Shown here: positions 55,101-63,419 of the stretch, piece after piece | How the letters are laid out: every line of letters begins with the position of its first letter | Position numbering within the stretch: the first letter of the stretch is position 1 | Assembly (NCBI GenBank): GCA_964036195.1 | Contig: OZ038458.1 | Span: 1,550,001-1,614,000 of the forward strand | DNA length: 64,000 nt | DNA from: Sphaerolaimus hirsutus | Lineage: Eukaryota; Nematoda; Chromadorea; Monhysterida; Sphaerolaimidae | Direction: 5' to 3' | The notes under the pieces: generated by a model | Seen by the model: only the letters and a program-made list of their open reading frames with translations | What the model was told of the DNA's origin: nothing | The model's database searches: none | Translations under genes and position numbers: made by a program

Positions 55101-56543
55101 GCCCCGGTGGCCACCCCTGAATGTGCCCCTGAAACCCCTGGTGGCTCGGCCGCGGCCCATTTGGCCTCTGTTGTTTCCCAAATTCCACCCATTATTGTCC
55201 GACAATGTGTGGATTAGCCTTTGTGGATTTTCCAAGGCTTGTTGTTCAATCAGTGCCTCCAAACCCTTTGGCTGCATATTTGCCATGTTATTTGCCCCCT
55301 GTTGATTCGCCAATGGTATGGGAATTGTGACGAGCTGTCAAATTCGGGGAATTTTCTCATGTTTTTAGTGTTTTAATTATTTCCATAAGTTTTCAAATCT
55401 GTTGGCCGAACTACCTGGGGGTACATCATTTTGATGTATGCCAATTGCTGATTTGCCCCTGAGCATTTTGCATGTTCATTTTGCACTTTTCCCAATTCCG
55501 TTTTAGTGTGCACCAAAGCTCTAGCTAATTCGCTGTTGTTGGTTTCCCTTCCAACCACTTCTCCCGCCAGCATTTGAGTGTATGGACCACACCTATGGTA
55601 GAAATAGGACAAAATAGTACCTTTGATTTTCTATTTTACTGAGTTACTGAGAAGGTGAATTGTGTTAATTCCCAATTTAGTCACTTGGTTTTTCCAATTC
55701 ACAATTTTATTTAATTTCCAAGTCAATTTCCGATTTCCATCTTCCAATTTTCCAAAATTTTCAATTTCCAAAAATTAATTTCTAATTCTATTCCGCGGAC
55801 ACACCTGCGGCACGTCTGCATGTGATTTTTGGCCGTGAAGCAATATCCATGCGAGAAGTCCTGGGTTCGATCCCCAGCTCGTCCACCATGTGTTTTAAGG
55901 AGATGTATTTTATAGTTTTATTGGAGTCCTCGAAAGCTCCTGAATGTACCCAAGATGGAGCTTACATACGTGGTGAATTAGAACAACACAATAATCACGT
56001 TTACATGTAAATCACTTTTTATGCTTACACACAGCACCAAATCGTTGTGCTCTTAACAACGGCCCTAGGGCTTAGCATTCTGTAAAAATAATCGCACAAC
56101 TTTTCCCAATTTTGAAGTATTTTCAAAGAGCATTTCACACAAAAACGGATGTATCTTAGTGGTGTATTTGAAACTTTATTTCATGTGCATCCAAAGTAAA
56201 GTTCCAAATCCACGACAAAGTGCGGCGCGTACCTTGTTCCGGATGTGAGAAACTTCCCCATCGCTGTCGCTGTCGCTGTCACTGACTTCCGATTGCTCCA
56301 CGGGGCTGGCGCTGGGCGAATCCTGGGGGCACTCCCAGACCCTGTAAAACGCCCTGTAAAATGTAAAATGTCATGCAAAGTGTCAAAAGTCATGGAAAAT
56401 GCTCTGAAAAATGGCAACTCAGTTGCCACTTCGCAAGGCATTTTCCATGACCTTTGACACTTTGCATGACATTTTACAGGGCTTTTTACAGGGTCTGGGT
56501 GTGGCACCTGGGCGAAGAATGGCAACGGCGATGACTCGACCAT
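48963..56543 (-). CDS. gene B: C2H2 zinc-finger protein, exons 1-7
   Basis: Exons 56543-56508, 56322-56233, 52770-52658, 52595-52431, 51799-51631, 50753-50529 and 49140-48963 join with phases 0,0,2,2,0,0. Fingers: KLACLWC with LRAHRRYH (split by a 62-base intron), FRCTMC with LRSHQRGH (long loop), FICKRC with LRHHAKRH, a degenerate finger lacking its first cysteine, then LQCEWC with LASHKLQH and a C-rich module (FTCVTC, KCFCSDWESF). Probably nuclear and nucleic-acid binding. Finger order and intron phases match gene A on the opposite strand. Intron 1 is an introner-like element. Intron 2 hosts the small LTR element. Confidence 0.8.
49143..50524. other. no gene; CAGAGTTG-family tracts at 49452-49978
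   Basis: ACGTTTACGTTTTCC tracts with a right terminus TTTGTACAACTCTG at 49978. The left terminus near 49452 is altered and target copies do not match. The rest is unrecognised AT-rich sequence. Confidence 0.45.
50529..50753 (-). CDS. gene B exon 6 (finger 5 and C-rich module)
   Basis: Acceptor CAATTGCGCAG, then KLQCEWCGKKFAKECSLASH, FTCVTCDTEYTDKRKFDED, KPFKCFCSDWESFSELELIK and HGRVC. An upstream AG at the edge of the neighbouring TIR element (CGACTTTTAG) would also be in frame and would add element-derived codons. Confidence 0.75.
50771..51409. mobile_element. TIR element (AGGCGTCC family), target copy CATTTG
   Basis: AGGCGTCCAATTCTAAAAG to CTTTTAGAATCAGACGCCT, exact CATTTG at 50765-50770 and 51410-51415, 639 bases, reversed relative to 20489-21120. 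Its end lies 18 bases from gene B exon 6. Confidence 0.8.
51631..51799 (-). CDS. gene B exon 5 (finger 3 plus degenerate finger)
   Basis: Acceptor CCTTTCGCAG to donor GTATGT, phase 2 in, phase 0 out. SFICKRCNAKFSTRG and LRHHAKRH form a normal finger. KLRRGDCGRHFSTAAGLHAH has arginine where the first cysteine should be, so it should not bind zinc in the usual way. Confidence 0.8.
51916..52342. mobile_element. TA-flanked element, complete (CCGTATTT family)
   Basis: CCGTATTTCCTCGAAATAC after TA and TATTTCGAGGATATACGG before TA, with C-rich arms and the internal ACGTTAGAACACGG block. In intron 4 of gene B. Confidence 0.75.
52431..52595 (-). CDS. gene B exon 4 (histidines of finger 1, finger 2)
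   Basis: Acceptor CTAATTTGCAG to donor GTGATG, 165 bases, phase 2 at both ends. Encodes EQLRAHRRYH, NPETGRFRCTMC and ANRGHLRSHQRGH. Homologue of gene A exon 5. Confidence 0.85.
52658..52770 (-). CDS. gene B exon 3 (CxxC half of finger 1)
   Basis: Acceptor TTCAATCCACAG to donor GTACGA, 37 codons plus two bases. It ends KLACLWCVGYPIES. Joining exon 4 over a 62-base intron completes a C2H2 finger, which supports the frame and both splice sites. Confidence 0.8.
52773..53774. other. gene B intron sequence with decayed elements
   Basis: CCGTATTACCTTGAATTATC at 53186 is a TA-flanked start whose partner has decayed. TACGCTT/AAGCGTAA tracts at 53345-53500 ending TTTTAACAACACTG are CAGAGTTG-family. 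Nothing coding was seen. Confidence 0.5.
53780..53947 (-). repeat. 3-prime LTR of the small element
   Basis: 168 bases, identical base for base to 55891-56058 by eye. Confidence 0.9.
53950..53963 (-). other. polypurine tract of the small LTR element
   Basis: Minus strand TTAAAAGGGGTGAGTG runs up to the LTR start TGTTAAGAGC, the expected plus-strand priming site. Confidence 0.7.
53991..55573 (-). CDS. cargo ORF of the small LTR element, four phase-0 exons
   Basis: Exons 55573-55415 (53 codons), 55334-55059 (92), 54838-54557 (94) and 54392-53991 (133 plus stop) are each a whole number of codons. Introns: GTAGTT...TTGACAG (80 bases), GTTTTC...AACACAG (220), GTTTGT...AACACAG (164). Exon 1 is helical and coiled-coil-like (SELARALVHTKTELGKVQNE). 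Exon 2 ends in an RGG-type basic box (MGRGRATRGFRGTFRGGHRG). Exon 3 is Asn/Gln/Ser-rich. Exon 4 is acidic, then His- and Thr-rich, ending DMPSTSSGP. An RNA-binding, low-complexity protein is suggested. No known gag, env or host family is recognised. Unspliced, the frames are closed by stops, so splicing is required for the full 372-residue product. Confidence 0.65.
55829..55888 (-). other. primer-binding site extended into tRNA sequence
   Basis: On the minus strand, two bases after the LTR, TGGTGGACGAGCTGGGGATC starts the site. On the plus strand this reads as a tRNA 3-prime end: T arm CTGGGTTCGATCCCCAG, acceptor strand CTCGTCC, then ACCA. The likeness continues upstream toward GGCCGTGAAGC, far beyond the usual 18 bases, though no full cloverleaf forms. 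Confidence 0.6.
55891..56058 (-). repeat. 5-prime LTR of the small element
   Basis: 168 bases, identical to the other copy; bounded by the primer-binding site on one side and target copy ACGGC on the other. Confidence 0.9.
56233..56322 (-). CDS. gene B exon 2 (acidic)
   Basis: Acceptor GTGCCCCCAG to donor GTACGC, 30 codons, phase 0 at both ends, with a Ser/Asp run (EVSDSDSDSDGEVSHIRNK) typical of CK2-type acidic linkers. Confidence 0.75.
56323..56507 (-). mobile_element. introner-like element forming intron 1 of gene B
   Basis: 185 bases, GTGCCACACCCAGACC to GGTCTGGGAGTGCCCCCAG on the minus strand. TTCGCCCAG is repeated: once immediately before the donor and once two bases after the acceptor. 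The element thus brings both splice sites and has a target duplication. Same orientation and phase as intron 1 of gene A. Confidence 0.85.
56508..56543 (-). CDS. gene B exon 1 (start codon, 12 codons)
   Basis: ATG at 56543 in strong context (GAAGATGG), encoding MVESSPLPFFAQ. Removing both the element and the duplication would change frame relative to exon 2, so the present frame was fixed after insertion or the true start lies elsewhere. Confidence 0.6.
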
Positions 56544-56737
56544 CTTCGAATGATTTATCGGAATGTAGAGATGTATAGAGTTAAGTTGGATCGACTGCCT
56601 GAGTGGGAATTGTAGGTGGATATGGAATGTGACCACACACAATTTAGTTGACCACCAATGAGCAGTCAACTGAAAAATTCAATCAAAAGCAGTTTAGTTC
56701 AAAGTTCTACACAATATTTGTTTTCCATACATGTAAA

Positions 56738-56761
56738 AGTGTGCCGCGTGTGCCAAACTTC
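56738..56761 (-). promoter_or_regulatory. conserved upstream block of gene B (variant)
   Basis: Minus strand GAAGTTTGGCACACGCGGCA resembles the block before gene A, with CACGCG replacing the E-box CACGTG, about 200 bases before the start codon. Confidence 0.45.
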
Positions 56762-56781
56762 ATGCGCTAATATTTCGGGGG

Positions 56782-56936
56782 CAGGGTTGGCAAAATCTCA
56801 GAAGAAAAATAAATAAATAATAAATAAAATGGAAAATTTTAGAACAAAATGAAATAAAATGAAACACGAATAAAATAAAAATCAAATACAATTGACTACA
56901 ATTTTAGAGAAACGAATTTTACTAAAAATAACCCTG
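56782..56936. mobile_element. short hAT-like MITE (CAGGGTTGG), internally deleted
   Basis: CAGGGTTGGCAAAATCTCAG to TTTACTAAAAATAACCCTG, 155 bases. Flanks TTCGGGGG and TTCGCGAT agree only in part, so the insertion is old. Confidence 0.6.
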
Positions 56937-57401
56937 TTCGCGATTGAAAATTGATATCAAAGAAAAACAACGATTCAAAGGTGATGACAATTGTCTATTT
57001 TCCTGTGAATTAAATCAGTGATTAGCGCAAACAAACAGTTAGGTATACTTACAAAGCCTAACTCTATTATACTTCAAAGCAGGCTTTAGCGAGCGAGCAG
57101 ACTTAAGAAAGGCGCAAAAAATATCACAAAAAAATACGCAAGTGAAGTAACACATGAAAATCGGCGGAAAAACAACAGCAAAGACAAATAATGATCCATT
57201 CGTGTTCACGATTAAGTATAATCTACCTTGACAGGAAGTGTCAATCAAGCCTGTTTATGACAGAAAATGTGTCAATGTCCATAATTGGAAAAGCTGTGTA
57301 ATATAACACTGAGGCACAAAAATGAGTTTTTTGCATAGGCGGAAAATGCATCAAGCAGGGGCAGATAATTGAGAAAACTGTGTTATCAAAGAAACAGTAT
57401 A

Positions 57402-57854
57402 CCGTATTTCCTCGAAATACCCCCGGGGGGTTTATTGTTTCATAGTGAGAATTTTGAGGGGGGTTAAACGAGGGGGGGGGGTATTTCGAGGGGGGGGGTT
57501 TATTATTTCGCCAGAAATTTTTTGAGAACCAAGTACTAAATTGTCGTCTGAAACGTACGCAGATGTCGAAAATGCAACAAAAATCGCCATTTATAAGACT
57601 CTAAAGACTTGTATAAGTGTGTAGACGTATAACCACTGTTCTCACATAACATAGTCATCGTTTTTAACGTGTGTTTTGCATTACCCAGATGACAAACCGC
57701 AGCCTTTGTCATTTACGTGCTCTATACACTAAGTTTGGGGGGGGGGTATTTCGAGGGGGGGGTTTATAAGTTCATAGTGTCCATTTTGAGGGGGGGTATT
57801 TCGAGGGGGGGGGGGTATTTCGAGGGGGGGGGGGGGTATTTCGAGGAAATACGG
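57402..57854. mobile_element. TA-flanked element, complete (CCGTATTT family), G-rich arms
   Basis: CCGTATTTCCTCGAAATACC after TA and GTATTTCGAGGAAATACGG before TA. Six or more runs of seven or more G (57467-57835) could form G-quadruplexes on the plus strand. Confidence 0.8.
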
Positions 57855-58094
57855 TATCTTGATTTGGGACATAACGCATTTACGATAGCAAAACCTGTAG
57901 AATTTTTTTTTTGAATTTTAAAGCGTTTTTCAAAAAAAAATCGAATTATATTCGGTTAATTAATTAATTATGATTATTCAAGGGTTTTTTCTCAAGGAAA
58001 TATGGTACCTAAACACATTTTTCATATACCAATTTCCGAATCAGTCCTTCTTGACACACTCCTCGTAAAACTCAAACTTTCTCAAAAACATATA

Positions 58095-58150
58095 CCGTAA
58101 ATCCACGATGGGGGAGTTATTCGAGGGGGGCTTTATTCGAGGATTTACGG
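58095..58150. mobile_element. minimal 56-base TA-flanked element
   Basis: CCGTAAATCCACGATGGG and TTATTCGAGGATTTACGG are mirrors flanked by TA. It is little more than two termini back to back. Confidence 0.65.
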
Positions 58151-58422
58151 TAGCAAAAGTTCACAGACTTATGTGGGTTACATTTGGCATTGAATAAATG
58201 GCATTGAAAATATCTGCGCAATTGAAAATTACTGCTCTACAAAAGATAAGCACACGAAGTTTGGCACACTGAAATCGTGCCGCAGTTCGTAACGTATATA
58301 TTTTACTCGCGTAATTCACTAATAAATGTCACTGGAACATCAACAGTGCATTTGTGCACACTGCGCACAAAACTAAAATCAGCACTAATTGCGTTTTTCC
58401 GGCTCAGAAAACACGGGCACAC

Positions 58423-58466
58423 GAAGTTTGGCACACGTGGCACACTTTCATTTCATCCTGCCGCCA
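58423..58466 (+). promoter_or_regulatory. conserved upstream block, third copy
   Basis: TTTGGCACACGTGGCACACT plus TTTCATCCTGCCGCCA as at 12924. Similarity continues for about 200 bases (ATATTAGCGG, TTTATCATCGAGTTTG), matching 13070-13120. A weaker copy lies at 58256. It suggests a further + strand family member downstream whose coding part is not seen or was displaced by transposons. Confidence 0.5.
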
Positions 58467-58631
58467 TCTAATTTCTCATTGGGGATTATCTAGCAGGTCC
58501 ATTAAACATTTTCTGCCGGATGTCCCAGTTCAACGTTGAGAGTAAATATTAGCGGCGTATCTTTTTTATCATCGAGTTTGCAGCAGAGCCGCGGCGGCGG
58601 CGCGTTTGATCATTCCTAAGTTGCGCGGTAG

Positions 58632-58780
58632 GGCTCGAAACTCAATTTTTTTCAAACTCGAGTTCGAGTCACAACCCAAAAAATTTTCCGGTCGAGTCGG
58701 CGAGTCGAGTCGGGCGAGTCGGTGAAAAGTCGAGTCGAGTCGGGCAAAAATCTCGAGTCTCGAGTCGAGTCGGATGCGTT
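58632..58780. repeat. CGAGTCGAGTCGG array
   Basis: Irregular GAGTCGAGTCGGGC repeats after TAGGGCTCGAAACTC, a start that resembles TAGGGTTCAAAC of the next element. Probably another hAT-like element with a simple-repeat core. Confidence 0.55.
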
Positions 58781-59003
58781 ACTTTTTAGTATGACCCTTG
58801 CAGAAATTTTAGATACTATTTTCTGTACCTTGTTTTCACACACGCTGACACACAAACACACATGACGTCTAAATATGATGTCTAAATGCCAACAGTTCAT
58901 TTTAATATCAAAATAAAGTGAAAATATAACTTACATGTCCACTTTCTTGATGTTGACACAAATTAAGTTGCAAAAATAGAACCGGCCTACCCATGGAAAT
59001 ACC

Positions 59004-59624
59004 TAGGGTTCAAACGGGATCCCGATCCCGATCCCGGATCCCGTGAAATTCCGGGATTTACCAGTCCCGATCCCGATCCCGATCCCGAAACCCCAATCCC
59101 GATCCCGATCCCGATCCCGAAATCTCAAAAATACCAATCCCGATCCCGATCCCGATCCCGAAAGTTTTCAAATCCCGATCCCGATCCCGAGAAACTCCCA
59201 AGTCCGGGATCCCGATCCCGGAAAAATTAGTGGAAATTATAAAAAGTGAAATAATGACGTTTTTGCATGCAAAAAAGTGGATGCAAACCCCCAGCGTCAA
59301 TTTTATGCCACTTTTCTGGCATCCAACAGTGTTTTGAGACCTTTATGAACAACTGTGAATGCCAGAAAAATGGCCAAAATCTCTATCCCTAGAACCCAAT
59401 CCCGATCCCGGAAAAATGCCTATCCCAATCCCGATCCCGATCCCGTGACCCCAATCCCGGCCAATCCCGATCCCGATCCCGATCCCGAAATCTCAAAAAA
59501 CCAATCCCGATCCCGATCCCGATCCCGAAACCCCAATCCCGATCCCGATCCCGATCCCGAAATCTCAAAAAGTGAATCCCGATCCCGATCCCGATCCCGA
59601 AAAGTCAATCCCGTTTGAACCCTA
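59004..59624. mobile_element. hAT-like element filled with GATCCC hexamers, target copy GAAATACC
   Basis: TAGGGTTCAAACGGGAT to ATCCCGTTTGAACCCTA, exact GAAATACC on both sides (58996-59003, 59625-59632). Both arms are arrays of CCCGAT units around a unique centre (59225-59390). The RSRSRS and DPDPDP frames here are repeat translations. Confidence 0.85.
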
Positions 59625-59842
59625 GAAATACCTCTTAATGATCTGGTTTTTATAAAACAATTGTTTCTTTAAGAAAAACAATTGAAAAATGCCATCCCTA
59701 AACCACCCAACAAATTACATATAAAGCCAATGTCAGGCAATGATTGGAAAGCAACTTCCCTTGTCAGAAATAAGTATTGTTAATATTCACAAAAGACAGG
59801 GCACTTAATCATAAGAAGATTATCAGCTACAACCTGGGATCT

Positions 59843-60986
59843 AAACCCTTGTTTACCTCGATCCGGATGGTTGTGAATTTTTTTAAAACGTTTTGTTCAC
59901 GCCCCCCTGTAAAGTTTTCGGGAAAATTGACCCGACTCAAAAAATCGCCCAAAGAGTTGTCTACATGATGTACGGATCGCCCCCCAATATAACGCTGCGT
60001 GGGCCGTGTAAGCGGGCCACACATTTTTTTATACAAAAATGCAGTGTTTACCTCGGTCCGGATGGTGGCTCCAAATCTTATATAGTCTGTTTTTTTAAGG
60101 CCACAATTTGGCCGAAACATAGTACAGAGTCCTGGCTTAGTGCCAAATGCCATTTCAACGGCTTATTTACAGGCAGAAATAAGATTAGGATATTTTCAAT
60201 TTGCACTGTTTTGTACTGCGGATCACGATCAGCTGTGATTGTGATCATTTTATCGCCTCATCTTACATCTATAAACACAGAAAATGCTTCCACCAGAAAG
60301 AGAAATCTTTTGCGGTATTCTTAAAAACCTACTCTGCTTAAATACACCCTTCCCAAAAATGAGATATTGAGGGGTGAAATTTTAAAAAGTTAGTACATTT
60401 TGTCCAGGGAAGGAAATTAGTAGTAAGTAAAATTTAGCAATGTTTTTTAAATTTCGCCCCTCAAATTCTCATGTTTGGGTGGGTGAATTTAAGCGGTGTA
60501 GGTTTTAAAAATACCGCCAAAGATTTCTCTTTCTGGTGGAAGCATTTTCTGTGTTAATAGATGTAAGATGAGGAGATAAAATGATCACAATCACAGCTGA
60601 TCGTGATCCACAGTACAAAACAGTGCAAATTGAAAATATCCTTATCTTATTTCTGCCTGTAAATAAGCCGTTGAAATGGCATTTGGCACTAAGCCAGGAC
60701 TCTGTTCTATGTTTCCGCCAAATTCTGGCCTTGATAAACAGACTATATAAGATTTGGAGCTACCATCCGGACCGAGGTAAACACTGCATTTTGGTATTAA
60801 AAAATGTGTGGCCCGCTTACACGGCCCACGCGGCGTTATATTGGGGGGCAATCCATACATCATGTAGACAACTCTTTGGGCTATTTTTTGAGTCGGGTCA
60901 ATTTTCCTGAAAACTTTACAGGGGGGCGTGGACGAAACGTTTTTAAAAGATTCACAACCATCCGGATCGAGGTAAACAAGGGTTTA
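59843..60986. repeat. foldback element 2, about 1.14 kb palindrome
   Basis: TAAACCCTTGTTTACC at the left is mirrored by GGTAAACAAGGGTTTA at the right. Inner blocks GGGCCGTGTAAGCGGGCC and CTGTGATTGTGATCATTTTA recur inverted around a centre near 60408. The arms differ by a few percent. Mirror-image open frames occur on both strands and are not counted as genes. Confidence 0.85.
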
Positions 60987-61016
60987 CAGTGTATACCTAT
61001 TGTTATATTTATGGCG

Positions 61017-61312
61017 ATTTCGAAATTTTTGGCCGGCTGCCAAGTATGCATAAGACGTATCTCCGATTTTTCTTTTTCTTTTCGGGAGTAAAATCCCGCC
61101 CGACACGACACGGCCGTCGCGCCAGGCACCTGACAGCCGCCGCTCGACTGCCAGACAGATCGAGATTTAATTGCGTGCCGGGCGGCAGCTGTCAGGTGCC
61201 TGGCGCGACGGGCGGGTCGGGCAGGATTTTACTCCCGAAAAGAAAAAGAAAAATCGGAGATACGTCTTAAGAAAACTTGGCAGCTGGCCAAAAATTTCGA
61301 AATCGCCATAAA
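61017..61312. repeat. hairpin palindrome, about 300 bp
   Basis: CGAAATTTTTGGCCGGCTGC at the left answers GCAGCTGGCCAAAAATTTCG at the right. Inner arms include GACGTATCTCCGATTTTTC, GGGAGTAAAATCC and CGCCAGGCACCTGACAG. The outer block also occurs at 8540. Confidence 0.8.
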
Positions 61313-61545
61313 TAAAAAATCGGTATATAACCATGTATACAGATGAGAATAGCGATTATGAAGGTTGCAGTTTTCAAAATGGAGCGATTTTGGGCAAAAA
61401 AATGGGGGAAAAATCGCTCATAATTTGCTACACGTGAATAAATTGTTGCAGAGCGATTTGGGGGGGGGGGGGGGCAAGAGATAGTTGAGAAAAAATTTGC
61501 CTCTGGGTAGATTGATAGCTGAGCGGCGTCCAGGGGCTGTCCCAG

Positions 61546-61653
61546 ACCCTGTACAAAACCCTGTAAAGTGTAAAATTCCTTGTAAAATGTCATGTGTCGG
61601 GTAAAAGACCCTGTAAAATGTCAAATGTCATGTAAAAGACCCTGTAAAATGTC
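61546..61653. mobile_element. introner-like element, partial copies
   Basis: GGGGCTGTCCCAGACCCTGT, then repeated CCCTGTAAAATGTCA units, without the mirrored second half. Probably a truncated and locally duplicated arm. Confidence 0.5.
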
Positions 61654-61659
61654 TGTTGT

Positions 61660-62252
61660 AATGGAACACGTTAAAAATCGCCAAAATCGTCACCACAAAT
61701 GTTAATTTTTATTGTCCTAATTTCAAAAAATACTGCACAAATATGATGGTTGATGAAAAAAGTGCAAAAAAATTTGGCACCTTAAGGCGCGTTTGAACTC
61801 CCAGCAGAAACACATACACATTGACCACAGGACGTGTTGCTTTCTCTGTCTTAGCAACCTTCATATTCTAACACTGTATTTTTTGAACAATGTGGACAAT
61901 AAAAATCAATGTTTGTGGCGACGATTATTGCGATTTTCAACGTTTTTCATTACATCTGACATCCTCAGACGTTTTTTATCTAAATTTTTATTACAACCAT
62001 GAAATATCATGCAAATTTGCGCCCACCCTGCACCTCCGGGGCTGCAGGGCAGAATATCCTTTTTGATTCTGCCCGGCAGACGTGCAATTCCCCTCCCAAT
62101 TAAATCTCGTTAGCCATTTTTCGGGCAAATCTGGCACAGTGAGGCACGTCTGGCAGGCACTATGGTTGTGTCAGGTGCAAAAGGCAGGGAGGGCAAAAAT
62201 GTGTCTGCCCAATTAAATCTGGGGCCAGGGCACCGGTGCGATTCCATCACTA
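61660..62252. other. no gene; right end of a TAGTGATG-type element at 62252
   Basis: ACCGGTGCGATTCCATCACTA ends at 62252. Upstream are CTGCCC/GGGCAG-rich words without a clear left terminus. Confidence 0.45.
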
Positions 62253-62286
62253 GCCGCGGACACGATGGCCGCGCTGTGCAAACAAC

Positions 62287-63419
62287 CAGAGTTGCGAAAG
62301 CGTATTTACGCTTACCCGAAATACCCGGGTAAATGGGTATTTATACTTACGCTTACGCTTACGCTTTCGTAAAATACCCTTACGCTTTGTTACGCTTTCC
62401 TGGCCAAATTACCTGGATACTAAAAGCGTAAAAAAGCTTTCCACATGACCCAGTTTTACGCTTTTGAAAAAGTGTAAAACTACAACAAAGAAAATGAAAA
62501 AATACAAAAAAATAGAGACTGCGTGTGCGCAGTATTGCACTGGAAATTACGGCACATGTATAAATTGTGTCGCAAAGGCGCCACACACGCTGGATGTCAA
62601 CTGTTTCGGTGTCAACTCGATTTTAGTTCAATTTAGGTCGCAGGACGATTTCCTAGTGAATGTGCGGCAAAGTCTAAGAGGAATTTATATTTATAGTCAT
62701 GTGCTTTTGAACATAATTTCGCAGCCGATAAACTAAAAATTTATGAAAAACTGGGCCAACAGTTTTTCATAAATGTTGCGTTTATGGGCTGAGAACCCAT
62801 GTTCAAATGCACATGGGCATATAAATTTCTCTTCGACTTTGCCGCACGTGCACTTGAAAATGGTCCTGGAACCTAAATTGAACTAAAATCGAGTTGACAC
62901 CGAAACAGTCGACATCCAGCGTGTGTGGCACCAATATGAATTTCTGGTCAATATTGTGTCGTCGAGCAATACCGTGGCGTTAGATTTGGGACAGAAAATG
63001 GTGAAAAGTGATTTTGGGACAGAAAATGGATTCCGACGACTATGTTGTTGACGTCGACAGCACGAAATCCGAGTTAGAATACCTATGATATAAGTGTCGC
63101 TGCACATGAATTACTACGAGGGCAGACTACCAAATGAACGACCGAAAAATGTCACCGAGATCTTGTTTTGAAAAGAATTAACTGAGCAAAAATGGACAGA
63201 ATCTGTGATACATTGATCTAAATGTGAAAGGAAGAGTATTTTACGATGCTCAATGCCAAGAGCACTCTCTCAAAAAAAATTTACGCTTACGCTTTATTTT
63301 ACGCTTTCCTAGGTATTTTAAAAATACCTTACGCTTACAGTATCCATACTCAAAATTGGGAAAGTGTATTTACGCTTATGCTTACGCTTTCCAAAAATAC
63401 CGGTATTTTAACAACTCTG
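62287..63419. mobile_element. hAT-like element, CAGAGTTG family, target copy CAAACAAC
   Basis: CAGAGTTGCGAAAGCG to TTTTAACAACTCTG, exact CAAACAAC at 62279-62286 and 63420-63427. An internal inverted repeat (CACACGCTGGATGTC, AACTCGATTTTAGTTC) spans 62575-62945. It splits frames that are open across the empty site on both strands. Confidence 0.85.

Larger units (their letters stand above)
53780..56058 (-). mobile_element. young non-autonomous LTR element carrying a multi-exon ORF
   Basis: Two identical 168-base LTRs (53780-53947, 55891-56058) with TGTT...AACA ends and exact 5-base target copies ACGGC (53775-53779, 56059-56063). Minus-strand order: LTR, primer-binding site, ORF, polypurine tract, LTR. 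There is no gag, reverse transcriptase or integrase, so it needs helper proteins. The shared primer tRNA type and similar polypurine tract point to Gypsy-type helpers like the one at 33610-42331. LTR identity implies a recent insertion, into intron 2 of gene B. Confidence 0.9.

Noticed and set aside
55829..55888. A working tRNA gene
   Set aside because: Only the T arm and acceptor strand are convincing. The position directly at the LTR makes it a primer-binding site, and CCA is encoded.
59043..59618. RSRSRS, DPDPDP and DRDRDR proteins
   Set aside because: Products of GATCCC hexamer arrays in a hAT-like element.
59827..60910. Mirror-image frames of about 100 codons on both strands
   Set aside because: They duplicate each other by the palindrome and have no splice signals, coding bias or known motifs.
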